Shown: positions 52,611 to 61,604, numbered from the stretch's first letter. The stretch is DNA of 64,000 nt from Desulfogranum mediterraneum DSM 13871 (GCF_000429965.1 NZ_AUCW01000020.1:48935-112934); one strand, 5' to 3'. The notes: a model not told the origin generated them from the sequence alone. Numbers and translations: made by a program.

Positions 52611-53549
52611 TCAGCCTCTCCTCCTGGCTCTCTTGCGTAATCGGTTATGCGCCCCGGAAAAACGGAGCAGACCCTGGCGATCGACAATGGTCTTCATATC
52701 CACCCCGCCGCTGACCAGGGCGTTCATCATGTCCATCATCTGGTTGCCCTGATTGCGCACCGGCCCGTAACAGCCCCGACAGGGGACCCGGGCCTGGATA
52801 CAGCTGGGCGCGCCCCGGCGGGCACAGCCTGCGGCGGTCACCGGGCCCATGCACATCAGCCCCTGCTCCAGGAGACAACGCATTGCCGAGAGCTCCTGGG
52901 CCGGATCGTAGTCCGCATTGACGGTGAAGCGCTGGACCTCTTTTTTTTCGATCGTTCCCCTGCGGATGGCCGGACAGGTGTCGCAGACACTCTTGGTGGG
53001 CAACTGCGGCGCTCGCCCCTCCACCAGGGCGGTGAGCACCTCCTTGAGGTGGACAGGGTTGGGTGGACAGCCGGGAACCAGCAGGTCCACCCGGACCAGC
53101 TCGTCCACGGCATAGACCCGATCCAGGGGCCGGGGGACCCCCTGGTCAGGAACCGCAGCCTGCCCATGATCGGCGGCTGCAAAGACCTCGGCATAGGTCT
53201 GCTCCAGGCCCCTGGTGTTGGTCAGGGCCGGGATGCCGCCATGGGTGGCGCAGGTGCCCATGGCCACCAGAAAATCGCACTTGGCCCGGATCTCTTCCAG
53301 GAGCTCGCGATGTTCCTCGTTGGCGCAGCCGCCGGAGACCAGGCCCACCTCGGCCCTGGGCAGGGAGAGCTGCGGCTCTGCCCCATCCTCCCCCTGGCTG
53401 GAAACATACTTATGGTCCATCAGGATGGGCATGTGGACGATCTCCAGCCCGGGCAGCAGCTCCAGCAGGCCCTCACCCATGTTGAGCAGGGCTATCTCAC
53501 AGCCGGAACAGGAGTGGAGCCACTCCTCAACCAGTCGTAGGGGCATCAT
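52611..53549 (-). CDS. F420-non-reducing-type hydrogenase small subunit (MvhG-like)
   Basis: 312 residues, no signal peptide, so a cytoplasmic enzyme. Proximal cluster Cys in LHSCSGCEIAL, GTCATHGG and LVPGCPPNP; further clusters in KSVCDTCPAIRR, GLMCMGPVTAAGCARR and VPCRGCYGP. It matches the MvhG/FrhG group, which relays electrons to MvhD and heterodisulfide reductase in methanogens. No mvhD or hdrABC gene is present in this window, so the electron acceptor is unknown. It overlaps the protease gene by 23 nt and is followed after 42 bp by the Sec-containing large subunit. Confidence 0.93.
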   Translation of the reverse strand: MMPLRLVEEWLHSCSGCEIALLNMGEGLLELLPGLEIVHMPILMDHKYVSSQGEDGAEPQLSLPRAEVGLVSGGCANEEHRELLEEIRAKCDFLVAMGTCATHGGIPALTNTRGLEQTYAEVFAAADHGQAAVPDQGVPRPLDRVYAVDELVRVDLLVPGCPPNPVHLKEVLTALVEGRAPQLPTKSVCDTCPAIRRGTIEKKEVQRFTVNADYDPAQELSAMRCLLEQGLMCMGPVTAAGCARRGAPSCIQARVPCRGCYGPVRNQGNQMMDMMNALVSGGVDMKTIVDRQGLLRFSGAHNRLRKRARRRG

Positions 53550-54099
53550 CTCCTCCTCGGCTCAGATCTTGGGGCCCCTGCACCCCGGTCAAGGTCGCCA
53601 CCAGGGTACAGGCCGGCGCGATGGCGGCCTCCATGGCCGGCGACAGTCCCTCCTTCAACTCCACCACCGGCTCACCCACCTGGGCAACCACGATGGCCAC
53701 CCGGACCCGGGTGTAGCGCTGGAGCTCGTGGAGCATGTTGACCGTGGGGAACTGGTGCAGGGAAAAATCATGGAGCTTGTTGCCGGGAATCTCTCCGGGG
53801 TCGAGAACAAAGACCTCGCCGGGCCGGCGATCCTCCTGGTCCACCGAGTCGACGATGATCAGCTGCTCGGGCCGGAGCTCTTCGGCCAGGAGATAGTCAA
53901 AGAGATACTCCCGGATCGAGGTGCCCGCATCCACACACTGGAGCCAGGGATAGGAGCAAAGCCGCGGCTCCAGGGCCGCGATCACCGCAGGCCCAAAGCC
54001 GTCATCACCGCAGAAGATGTTGCCGCAGCCAAAGATCACGGTCTTCACCCTGGTCGGTACGGCTCGTTCTGCCGCGCTCTGCTGATGCTTCTGCTCCAT
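53527..54099 (-). CDS. Hydrogenase maturation protease (FrhD/HycI-like)
   Basis: 190 residues from ATG 54099; GTG 54111 is an alternative. Core: VIFGCGNIFCGDDGFGPAVIAAL with the conserved Asp pair after the G-N loop, IIVDSVDQEDR, and HQFPTVNMLHEL with a His. It removes the C-terminal tail of the large subunit after nickel loading, here from a Sec-containing precursor. First gene of the [NiFeSe] operon; the preceding 232 bp is shared with the divergent MazG-like gene and contains a long inverted repeat. Confidence 0.88.
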   Translation of the reverse strand: MEQKHQQSAAERAVPTRVKTVIFGCGNIFCGDDGFGPAVIAALEPRLCSYPWLQCVDAGTSIREYLFDYLLAEELRPEQLIIVDSVDQEDRRPGEVFVLDPGEIPGNKLHDFSLHQFPTVNMLHELQRYTRVRVAIVVAQVGEPVVELKEGLSPAMEAAIAPACTLVATLTGVQGPQDLSRGGDDAPTTG

Positions 54100-54142
54100 G
54101 TCCCTCTTCACCCCTGTTGTTCTCTTCGTTCCCGGCGGTCCG

Positions 54143-54222
54143 CCGTCTGCCGCCATCTCTGAATCCCCAATGTACACCAGCAGCCGGCTTTCCTCATCCT
54201 GTTTTCCGCAGGCGGCAGACGG
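54143..54222. promoter_or_regulatory. Long inverted repeat between hydrogenase operon and MazG-like gene
   Basis: CCGTCTGCCGCC (54143-54154) and GGCGGCAGACGG (54211-54222) are perfect 12-bp arms, 56 bp apart. They lie in the leader region of the [NiFeSe] operon and could be two operator half-regions allowing looping, or an mRNA stem. Confidence 0.55.
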
Positions 54223-54331
54223 GACACCTGGAAGAGGATGACCCCTGGCTGCAGATTTCCCTGTGTTGCCGAGCGGAAAAAGGGTAGATTCACCCCTGCA
54301 TATCGACCCCGGACCTCTGTGGAGCACCACC

Positions 54332-54703
54332 ATGACCACCCCTCCCTATAGCGATCTCCAGGCCCTGGCCGAGGATCTTCGCCGCTTCGCCGACCAGCGC
54401 GAGTGGCAACCCTTCCATTCGCCCAAGAACCTGGCCTCGGCCCTGATCGTTGAGGCTGCGGAACTGCTGGAACACTTCCAGTGGCTGCGCCAGGAAGAGA
54501 GCTGCCGACTCTCTGCCGACCAGCAGCAGGAGGTGGCCCATGAAATGGCCGATGTGCTTATCTACCTCACCCGCCTGGCCGACCGCCTGGGCATAGACCT
54601 GCTCCAGGCCGCAGCCGAGAAGATGGCCATCAACCAAGAGCGCTTCCCACCCCTTAAGCAGGGAGAACAGGAAAAAGGCGGCCAGGACGGAGCCAAACCA
54701 TGA
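54332..54703 (+). CDS. MazG-like nucleotide pyrophosphohydrolase
   Basis: 123 residues. The all-alpha NTP-PPase fold is recognisable from WQPFHSPKNLASALIVEAAELLEHFQW (first metal-binding E-x2-E: EAAELLE) and HEMADVLIYLTRLADRLG (E-x2-D: EMAD). Members hydrolyse (d)NTPs, often dCTP or damaged nucleotides. ATG chosen by GGAG 8 nt upstream. It overlaps the following kinase gene by 4 nt. Confidence 0.9.
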   Translation: MTTPPYSDLQALAEDLRRFADQREWQPFHSPKNLASALIVEAAELLEHFQWLRQEESCRLSADQQQEVAHEMADVLIYLTRLADRLGIDLLQAAAEKMAINQERFPPLKQGEQEKGGQDGAKP

Positions 54704-55782
54704 AGGCCGCCACGACAAGGGCCCTGGATTTTTTCCTGCCCAACCGGGACATCGCCCGGATCGCCCCCCTGGGCAGGGGCAAGATCAACGATACCTGGCT
54801 GGTCCGGCTCTGCTCGGGCAGGCAGCTGGTCCTCCAGCGCCTGTCGGCGGCGGTGTTTAGCGATCCCCTGGCGGTCATGGCCAACCTGCGCGCGGTCCTG
54901 GCCCATCTCGAACCCAGCCGGGAGCAGCTGCTGGCTGCAGGGGTGAGCTTCTTCCAGCTCCGGAGCAGTCCCGGGGGCACAGATTTCCTCCTGGACGAAG
55001 AGGGCCACTGCTGGCGCCTGCTCAGCGCTATCCACCCCTCCACCACCCTGGAAGGCCTCCGGACCCCGGAACAGGCTGAGGGTATCGGGGCCATGCTCGG
55101 CCGTTTTCACCTCCTGCTGGCCGACATGGATCAGCAGCTCCTCAGCGATCCCCTGCCCGGCTTCCACGATACCGCCGGCTACCTCCAGGCCTATGACCGG
55201 CTCATGGCAGCAGGAGCCCCGGCAGCAGAAAACAGGGATCAAGGGGAAAGCCTGTGCCACCGCTTCATCGCCGAGCAGCGGGGGCTGGTGCCCCTGTTTC
55301 AGCAACAGCAGCCCCAGCTCTCCCGGGGCCTGACCCATGGCGACCCCAAGGTCTCCAACTTCCTCTTCAGCCCGGACCAACGGCGGGTGATCAGCCTGAT
55401 TGACCTGGACACGGTGCGTCCGGGCCTGCTGCTCCATGACCTGGGGGATTGCCTCCGCTCCTGCTGCAACCCCCTGGGAGAAAACCACCAGCAACCCGAG
55501 AAGACCCGCTTTGCGGGCGATATCTATGCGGCGGTGCTCCGGGGCTACTCCAGGGTTGGTCGCAGGTTGCTCACGGCAACAGACCTCCAGCTGCTGCCCC
55601 AGGCGGTCCGCCTGATCTGCTTTGAGCTGGGACTGCGCTTCTTCAGCGACCATCTCCAGGGTGATCGCTACTTCAAGACCAGCAGCCGGGGGCAGAACCT
55701 GGAGCGGGCCCTGATCCAGTTCCATCTGGCCGACGCAGCCGCACGTCAGGAACCAGAACTCGAAAGCTTGAGCCCTTTCTAG
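54700..55782 (+). CDS. Aminoglycoside-phosphotransferase-fold small-molecule kinase
   Basis: 360 residues. Kinase-like fold: GRGKINDTWLV P-loop-like segment near residue 25, LVLQRLS with a Gln-Arg where others have Lys, catalytic LTHGDPKVSNFLF (HGD...N) and metal-binding LIDLDTVRPG. Closest in style to N-acetylhexosamine 1-kinases (NahK) and homoserine kinase-like proteins. Substrate unknown; a sugar or amino alcohol is likely. Coupled to the MazG-like gene (ATGA overlap). Confidence 0.85.
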   Translation: MKAATTRALDFFLPNRDIARIAPLGRGKINDTWLVRLCSGRQLVLQRLSAAVFSDPLAVMANLRAVLAHLEPSREQLLAAGVSFFQLRSSPGGTDFLLDEEGHCWRLLSAIHPSTTLEGLRTPEQAEGIGAMLGRFHLLLADMDQQLLSDPLPGFHDTAGYLQAYDRLMAAGAPAAENRDQGESLCHRFIAEQRGLVPLFQQQQPQLSRGLTHGDPKVSNFLFSPDQRRVISLIDLDTVRPGLLLHDLGDCLRSCCNPLGENHQQPEKTRFAGDIYAAVLRGYSRVGRRLLTATDLQLLPQAVRLICFELGLRFFSDHLQGDRYFKTSSRGQNLERALIQFHLADAAARQEPELESLSPF

Positions 55783-55879
55783 TCAGAGGGGCAGGAGGGG
55801 AAAGAGGGGGGGGACAGGGGAAACCCGAAGATGGAGCAGACCGCCAGTCCGGCGGTACCCATCTCCGGGGAGGGGAGGC

Positions 55880-56077
55880 TTATTTGCAGCTCTTCTCGCC
55901 ATGGCCGGGGTGACAACATCCCCCCTTGAGGCCGCGAACATCGCTCTGATGCTTGGCAATGGAGATGATCTTGTTCAACCGTTTCTGAACCTTATTGGGC
56001 AGATCCTTTTTCGTCAGTTTTTCCGCCTCTTCCACGATGGCCTTGAAGGCCTTGTCAATCTTATCACTGGGTAACAT
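55880..56077 (-). CDS. Small helical protein with Cys/His-rich tail
   Basis: 65 residues with GAGAGGAA 6 nt before the ATG. Residues 1-45 are charged and helical (DKIDKAFKAIVEEAEKLTKKDLP); the tail GLKGGCCHPGHGEKSCK has a Cys pair, two His and a final Cys, which could bind a metal. No family recognised. Between the kinase gene and a repeat copy; monocistronic. Confidence 0.65.
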   Translation of the reverse strand: MLPSDKIDKAFKAIVEEAEKLTKKDLPNKVQKRLNKIISIAKHQSDVRGLKGGCCHPGHGEKSCK

Positions 56078-56257
56078 AGGGGATTCCTCTCTGCAAATGG
56101 GTTAGAACTGATGCCCGGCTGCGGCAGCGGCAGCGAGCCGATTTCAACCTTCTTAGCACCTTAGGAACAACTGTTGAAAAATCAAGGGGTCACAGCTTGG
56201 TTACAGCCTGACCCCTTGACTTGTGTTCAGCGTTGATGAGCCCTCTCTCCTCTTAAA

Positions 56258-56401
56258 GGGTGTCTTTAATAATGAGATTTTTCGATCAAGATCAAGGCAT
56301 GCGAGAAAAATTACCACAGACATATAATCGATATTCCGAGGATAATTTTTAGAGCACAACGCAGAGAATGGAAGAAAAAGCCACTATTCAAGCTAGCCTT
56401 A
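56258..56401 (+). repeat. MITE-like dispersed repeat, intact 144-bp copy
   Basis: GGGTGTCTTTAATAATGAG to TTCAAGCTAGCCTTA, same length and ~95% identity with 38625-38768. TTAA lies at both flanks. It ends 14 bp beyond the cbiK stop codon. Confidence 0.85.
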
Positions 56402-56415
56402 AGGAGGCTGGCCGC

Positions 56416-57408
56416 TTACTTGAGCACCAGGCCGTGGTCCTTGGCCGCATCCCTGATGTGGTCCACAAAGAGCTGGGCAAAGGCATCGTTGGAGCCCAGG
56501 CCTTCCAGGACCGTCTCGACCTGATAGCCTTCCTTGGTGAGGCTGGATTTCCAGGAGTCGTCCTCTGGGCCGGCCATGTCGTTGGTGGCATGGTCGCCGG
56601 CCACGATCATGAAGGGCTTGAGCAGGATCTTTTCACTCTTGGCATGCTTGAGGTGACCCATGAAGTCATCCAGCGCCGGCATCCCCTCGACCACGCCGAA
56701 GTAGGTGGTGACCTCCGGGTAGGCGGCCCGCATCTTCTTCTGCACCTCGGCATAGATCCCGGTGGACCAGTGTTCGTTGCCATGGCCCATGTAGACCAGG
56801 GTAGCGCCGGCCTTGCGGGCGGCTTCGGCATCGCCGGCCAGGGTGGCAACGGCCGCATCCACGTCATGATGGTACTCATAACGATCGCCGGGCATGCCCA
56901 GGGCAGGCCGACCCATGACGATACTGTTAAAGGGACGCCACTTGTCCTTCATGGTGCGGATGGAGGCCAGGCCGTTGATGTACTGCATCAGGTCATGGGA
57001 CTGCTCCATGAAAAACATGTGGGTGGGTTGGACGATGATATCGGAGTAGCCGTCTTCGCGCAGATCACCGATGGTGGCGATGATGTTCTCAACATAGAGC
57101 ACCTCTTTGGGAATGCCCTGGTCCAGCCACTTCTGGGGTTCTGCCTGGCGCTTTTTCCAGACCGAACGGATGATGTTGGAGGTAAAGGTAAGCCGGACCT
57201 CGGTGTCGGGATAGGCAGCCCTGACCTTATCGCTGATGTTGGTGATGGCCTTGACCGCACTGGGGACGGTGGTGCCGAAGCTGGCCAGGACGATGGCGGT
57301 CTTGCCCTGTTTGGCGGGACTCATCCCCCCGGAGGCCAGGGCCGAACCCAGGCCAAGGCTGATGGCCAGGACCAGGCTCACAATCAATGTTGTCACTCCT
57401 CTCTTCAT
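56416..57408 (-). CDS. cbiK: Exported sirohydrochlorin cobaltochelatase CbiK
   Basis: 330 residues. Signal peptide ~1-26 (VTTLIVSLVLAISLGLGSALA), so a periplasmic form like the exported CbiK of Desulfovibrio. Chelatase domain: KTAIVLASFGTTVPSAVKAI, VQPTHMFFMEQSHDLMQYI with a metal-binding His, YMGHGNEHWS, and IVAGDHATNDMAG. CbiK inserts cobalt (or iron) into sirohydrochlorin. ATG 57408 has GGAGAG 6-9 nt upstream and is preferred to 57441. A cobalamin riboswitch and terminator precede it. Corrinoid from this pathway is the cofactor of HgcA encoded in this window; a haem-related or cobalt-scavenging role of the exported form is also possible. Confidence 0.93.
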   Translation of the reverse strand: MKRGVTTLIVSLVLAISLGLGSALASGGMSPAKQGKTAIVLASFGTTVPSAVKAITNISDKVRAAYPDTEVRLTFTSNIIRSVWKKRQAEPQKWLDQGIPKEVLYVENIIATIGDLREDGYSDIIVQPTHMFFMEQSHDLMQYINGLASIRTMKDKWRPFNSIVMGRPALGMPGDRYEYHHDVDAAVATLAGDAEAARKAGATLVYMGHGNEHWSTGIYAEVQKKMRAAYPEVTTYFGVVEGMPALDDFMGHLKHAKSEKILLKPFMIVAGDHATNDMAGPEDDSWKSSLTKEGYQVETVLEGLGSNDAFAQLFVDHIRDAAKDHGLVLK

Positions 57409-57474
57409 TGCGTTCTCTCCTCTACTGTTTGCTCTTTTCACTTGAACTGCGGTTACTGTCCACCTGGTCCGGGC

Positions 57475-57512
57475 AAAAAAAAACCCCGAACCATGATACC
57501 AATGATTCGGGG
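57475..57512 (-). terminator. Intrinsic terminator in the cbiK leader
   Basis: Minus strand CCCCGAA (57506-57512), loop of 15 nt, TTCGGGG (57484-57490) followed by nine T. It sits between the cobalamin riboswitch and cbiK and is the expected expression platform: transcription stops when cobalamin is bound. Confidence 0.85.
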
Positions 57513-57560
57513 ATGCCCTGTTCTATCCGCGTCTCGTTCCACCCTCCCTGTCCAGGGGAA

Positions 57561-57745
57561 GACGGTCTCTCTTTCAGGCAGGTCTTCTGACTTCCGGATC
57601 GTTCTAGTTACTGCGCCTTCCCAATCCTCAAGATCAGTGGCTGAGTGCAGTGTTCGTCCCCGGTCACAGCGGCGGGCCCGTCTCCGAGTTACACGGAGTT
57701 CCCTATTGTTCCATCTCTGGAACCTGAAAGTGGTCTCACCCTACC
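57561..57745 (-). ncRNA. Cobalamin riboswitch
   Basis: The minus strand shows the conserved cobalamin-aptamer blocks in order: AATAGGGAACTC, CCGCTGTGACCGGGGACGAA, GCCACTG, GGGAAGGCGCAGTAA and the B12 box AAGTCAGAAGACCTGCC (57575-57593). It is ~150-340 nt upstream of cbiK with a terminator between, so cobalamin should repress cbiK. Confidence 0.95.
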
Positions 57746-57987
57746 GGATAGAAATTTAATTTGTCAAGAAAATTACATATAAGCAGAGCTCACCACAGAA
57801 GAAAACGGTGTCTGTCGGTACTGATCTTGAAGCAGATGTGCCCTGGCTGGGATCACCAGCACCGCTGGCCGAAACTGAAAAACGGGCCCTGGGTCATCAA
57901 TATTTCAAGGGAGCCTTGAATAAATGGAGCGACAGCGTTATGTACAACTCACTGGACTTACGCTACAAGTGTTAATTTAAGAATTAT

Positions 57988-58100
57988 GGTCCCCTTGAAA
58001 TGTTCGGTTTTTCGATCAAGCTCAAGGAGCGAGACACACCTTGCCGCAGCCACATAGCTGATATTCCGTGCATAAACATTTAAACGCAAGGTGGCCTTGA
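57988..58100 (+). repeat. MITE-like repeat, diverged copy
   Basis: CCCCTTGAAATGTTCGGTTTTTCGATCAAGCTCAAGG... to AACGCAAGGTGGCCTT follows the family order but lacks the GGAAGAAAAAGC block. Another 3' end fragment (TATTTCAAGGGAGCCTTGAAT) lies at 57901-57920. Confidence 0.65.
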
Positions 58101-58152
58101 GTTAGATTAAGGGGTCAAATTCAGATCACGAACAGGATTTTAGGAGAAGATT

Positions 58153-58455
58153 ATGGACGTCGCTTACCTGGTCGACATTTCTTACATGATATATCTCAGT
58201 GCCAATGAAGTAGACTTTGAACCGGTCAGTAATGAGGAATATGTCTACCAGTCACAGAAAGAGGCCAAAGAGGCTGCCCTTGGCTATGATCTGCACCAGC
58301 ACAAACAGGGCCTGTTGGACAGACTCAAAATCGACAAAGGTAGAATAGCAGTTGATGTAATAACCATAAAAGACGGGGAAATAGAAGACTCAATCCTGAT
58401 GAAAAGTCTTGAATGCACGGTCAGCGAAGGTCTTCCGAAATGGATTGAGAAGTAA
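58153..58455 (+). CDS. Hypothetical protein
   Basis: 100 residues with AGGAGAAG before the ATG. Mixed alpha/beta composition (MDVAYLVDISYMIYLSANEV; VDVITIKDGEIEDSILMKSL). No family recognised. Lower GC than the region left of 57.7 kb. The next gene (CBS protein) is 167 bp downstream. Confidence 0.6.
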   Translation: MDVAYLVDISYMIYLSANEVDFEPVSNEEYVYQSQKEAKEAALGYDLHQHKQGLLDRLKIDKGRIAVDVITIKDGEIEDSILMKSLECTVSEGLPKWIEK

Positions 58456-58622
58456 TCCCTGGCTATCAATCGCAGAGAAACAGGGGAGATAGCAGGAGCT
58501 TGCTGAAGGAAGCTATGGCTACCGCAGGATACCGATTCTGCGCAAAGAACCTGGCTCGCCCCCTACTGATCGATCCATCTATGTCTTTAATATAAAAGTA
58601 ATTTTAGCCAAAAGGAATATGT

Positions 58623-59186
58623 ATGGAGAAGATATGTGTCAAAGATCTCATGGTTCCGATTTCTGAATATGCCACAGTCACTGTCGGCACCTCTTTGATC
58701 GATGCTGTCTTAGCCCTGGAGGCAGCCCAGGAAGCCTACTCCTCGAGTAAATACGAGCATAGAGCAATTCTTGTTCTGGATGAAAACCATACTGTTATCG
58801 GGAAAATCGGCCAACTTCGGATATTGAAAGCTATTGAAACCAGATATGATCTTGGTTGTGATGTGGAAAAACTGAGTCGTTTCAAATTCAGCGATCAGTA
58901 TATAGCAGATAAATGTGAACAGTACAGACTGGAAGGTCCGATTCTGGATGAAGAGTCTTTTCGGACAACGGCAAATAAGAAAGTAGAAGAATTCATGCAG
59001 CGACCCACGTCGGGTGAATTCGTATCGGAAGAGAGTTCACTGGACATGGCAATCCATAAACTGGTAGCAGGACCGCACCTCTCTCTCCTTGTTACAAAGG
59101 AAGAAGAGATAGTAGGGATTTTGAAAATAGGAGACGTCTTTGCCTCTGTTTTTCATAAGATGCGCAATAGAAAAGGGGCGCTCTGA
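58623..59186 (+). CDS. CBS-domain protein
   Basis: 187 residues, AAAGGAAT before the ATG. Two CBS motifs: residues ~5-75 (VKDLMVPISEYATVTVGTSLIDAV, HRAILVLDENHTVIGKIGQL) and ~120-185 (VEEFMQRPTSGEFVSEESSLDMAI, HLSLLVTKEEEIVGILKIGDVF), separated by a ~45-residue helical insert. CBS pairs bind adenine nucleotides and regulate partner proteins. Stand-alone here; target unknown. Confidence 0.88.
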   Translation: MEKICVKDLMVPISEYATVTVGTSLIDAVLALEAAQEAYSSSKYEHRAILVLDENHTVIGKIGQLRILKAIETRYDLGCDVEKLSRFKFSDQYIADKCEQYRLEGPILDEESFRTTANKKVEEFMQRPTSGEFVSEESSLDMAIHKLVAGPHLSLLVTKEEEIVGILKIGDVFASVFHKMRNRKGAL

Positions 59187-59279
59187 CACCTACCTTCTGC
59201 TGGTTGCCGACATCGAGAGCTCCTTTAATTGATATATTCATCCTGGGTACATTATATTTCTACGCTAGAGGATAGAGAG

Positions 59280-60701
59280 ATGAACGAACTCCAAAAATTA
59301 TACGAAAGAATCATCCAACGGGTCAATATCAACCTCCGTGAACTCGACTTTGACGCTGAACCATATTCCACCGGCATTATTCAGCCAGAGCAAATGAATA
59401 AGTTTTATGCCTTTTACGGGATAACAACGGATCATCCCTTGAACCTGGTCTTCAAAAATTCCGGATTGGCCGGCAGCTATTTTCTGGGAAAATGCCGGGT
59501 TTCAAACTCATTGCTGTACAAAAGTGATATTCGGGGAGATGAGCTGAAGAGGGAGGGAGCTTCTTTTCAATATCAGGGTTTCACAATAGACCTTAACGAT
59601 GACGAGTTGATCGACATCAGAGACTCTGCCCTGGCCAAAACCCTGGTCCATAATTTTTCACATGACCCGGAAACACCTGAGGTGTTTTTTATCAAAGATA
59701 CACTTGCCATGGACTATGCCAATATCCATGGCGCCCCAACCGATGGCGCCTTTTTAGGCCCCTTTGCGACCGTTGATTTAACCACTATCCACGACTCTGT
59801 CATTGGAACGTACTCCTATATCCAGGCCGGTGAAATCAGTCACATGAAAATTGATCCGGGAACGATATGGGTACACGCCCAGGACCAGTTTAACTTTTAC
59901 TACCAACACGATCCTGATCTGCTCAAGAAATATGCAAGCGTGGTAGCTGGTGACCGCCCCCATGGCATAATCTTTGACTTCATAGAGGAACACGAAGAGG
60001 CTTTCCAGCGCCTTTTCGATGCTGTCAATATCGAGACGATTGAATCTGTGCCCAAAACTGCTTCCCTTGATCGATATGCTGTTGTCCTGCCGAACACAAC
60101 CATTGCAGACAATGTCCTCATTTCCCAAAGGGCTTATCTGGAAAACTCTCATATCGGCAAAGGCTCCAATGCGCAGGAAAACTGTTACATTATCCACTCC
60201 AAGCTCGATGGCTTCAATGTAACTGCGCATGGCGCCAAAATAATTGAATCAGACCTTGAAAGCGATGTCTTTGTCGGATTCAACAGTTTTTTATACGGAA
60301 AAAAAGGGGCGAGACTACATATCGGAAAAGGCTGCATCGTAATGCCACATACCATTATTGACATTGATGCACCACTGCATATCCCAAAAGATCATCTTGT
60401 CTGGGGATTAATCAGAAACGATGCTGAACTTGAACAGAACAGCATCTCCTTTGATGCATTGAAGGCTCACAAAACTGCCTTCAACAGAGGCAACCTGCAC
60501 TTTGAAGGCAACGGCTACCTGTTTGTCAAGGCATTCAAGGATCGTATTGACCATATCCTTGATGCCAATGGTGCATTTTTTAACGGAGAGAACAATACCG
60601 GTCACGCCCAAAGGAATCAAAACCTGTCACTCAACACCATACAACCGTTTCAATTTGGTTCGATGAAAGGGTTGTACCCGAACATCACCATAGAACTCTA
60701 A
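59280..60701 (+). CDS. Left-handed beta-helix (hexapeptide repeat) transferase-like protein
   Basis: 473 residues. Hexapeptide-like repeats occur at ~160-190 (DGAFLGPFATVDLTTIHDSVIGTYSYI) and ~265-370 (NTTIADNVLISQRAYLENSHIGKGSNAQENCYIIHSKL; ESDVFVGFNSFLY; KGCIVMPHTIIDID). An N-terminal ~150-residue domain precedes them. Such folds are found in acyl- and nucleotidyltransferases, but the product cannot be specified. GAGGATAGAGAG precedes the ATG; an upstream in-frame ATG at 59229 is less likely. Confidence 0.7.
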   Translation: MNELQKLYERIIQRVNINLRELDFDAEPYSTGIIQPEQMNKFYAFYGITTDHPLNLVFKNSGLAGSYFLGKCRVSNSLLYKSDIRGDELKREGASFQYQGFTIDLNDDELIDIRDSALAKTLVHNFSHDPETPEVFFIKDTLAMDYANIHGAPTDGAFLGPFATVDLTTIHDSVIGTYSYIQAGEISHMKIDPGTIWVHAQDQFNFYYQHDPDLLKKYASVVAGDRPHGIIFDFIEEHEEAFQRLFDAVNIETIESVPKTASLDRYAVVLPNTTIADNVLISQRAYLENSHIGKGSNAQENCYIIHSKLDGFNVTAHGAKIIESDLESDVFVGFNSFLYGKKGARLHIGKGCIVMPHTIIDIDAPLHIPKDHLVWGLIRNDAELEQNSISFDALKAHKTAFNRGNLHFEGNGYLFVKAFKDRIDHILDANGAFFNGENNTGHAQRNQNLSLNTIQPFQFGSMKGLYPNITIEL

Positions 60702-60771
60702 AAATGAACATGCCCCGTCTGTAGCGATTGTCAGGCCACATGTCTCTTCACCAACCGTACGACTCATCATC

Positions 60772-61029
60772 ATGACAATATATGTAGGGATGACCCAGGA
60801 TCTTCAAGCCGCCAAAGAATATTTACTTCAAAAACATAACGGTATGTATCCTGACGTTGAAATGGGACCGTTTAAATACGAAGCTGATGCAATAAACTAT
60901 ATTAAATTTATGCAAAATAAATTTCCCGACAGCATCAACCTTGACCTTCAGTTCCTTTCAACGGACTACAGCACATCAGACAGATGGTATGTTTTCTCAT
61001 TTGAGCATTCCAGCAACATGGTTCAATGA
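60772..61029 (+). CDS. Hypothetical small protein
   Basis: 85 residues (MTIYVGMTQDLQAAKEYLLQ...). Alpha/beta composition with several aromatics, ending DRWYVFSFEHSSNMVQ. It follows the hexapeptide gene by 70 bp and may belong to the same transcript. No strong ribosome binding site; no family recognised. Confidence 0.5.
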   Translation: MTIYVGMTQDLQAAKEYLLQKHNGMYPDVEMGPFKYEADAINYIKFMQNKFPDSINLDLQFLSTDYSTSDRWYVFSFEHSSNMVQ

Positions 61030-61604
61030 CAAGGCAGGTTTTCGGATAGTTACCTTTTCAAGGAAAGAGCGCAAAACAGAGGGCGTGGCACCTTTTCCTG
61101 ACCAAGTCTGCTGGACCCCTCGACCATGGGCGGCTTTGCCACTGATTCGGAAACAACCGCGAGGGAACAGCTGATACAGGCAAGGCCCCCTGCTCCCTCT
61201 ACAAACTACAGACCTCACCTGGTTCCGGCGGTTCCAGTACCCCGGTTCCAGATGAAAGCATCTCTAACAGTGATTACCACCAACCCTCAGCCACACCTAG
61301 CCCTGCTCACCTAACACACAGATACCTCATGAGAAAAACAGACAAAAACACTGATCCCAGGGAAGCTTTGATTCTGATACGACGGCAACAGATGACTCTC
61401 TTGGAGAACTTGATGATCATGGGCCCAGTGACGACTGAACCAGAATAGCCCAGTCGGATCGCTCCGGAGGGGGTGAATCAAAATTAGGGCGTCGGGATCA
61501 ATTGATTCGCCGGAACCGATGAGTCGAAACAACAGAAAATTCATAAGCTACTACATCTCTGTGGCAATTTTGAAGCTGGATGTTCTAGAAAGAAGATAAG
61601 ATAG
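61030..61604. other. Gene-free stretch
   Basis: 575 bp without a convincing coding frame or recognisable RNA. Base composition shifts from mixed to AT-rich towards 61.6 kb. Confidence 0.5.
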
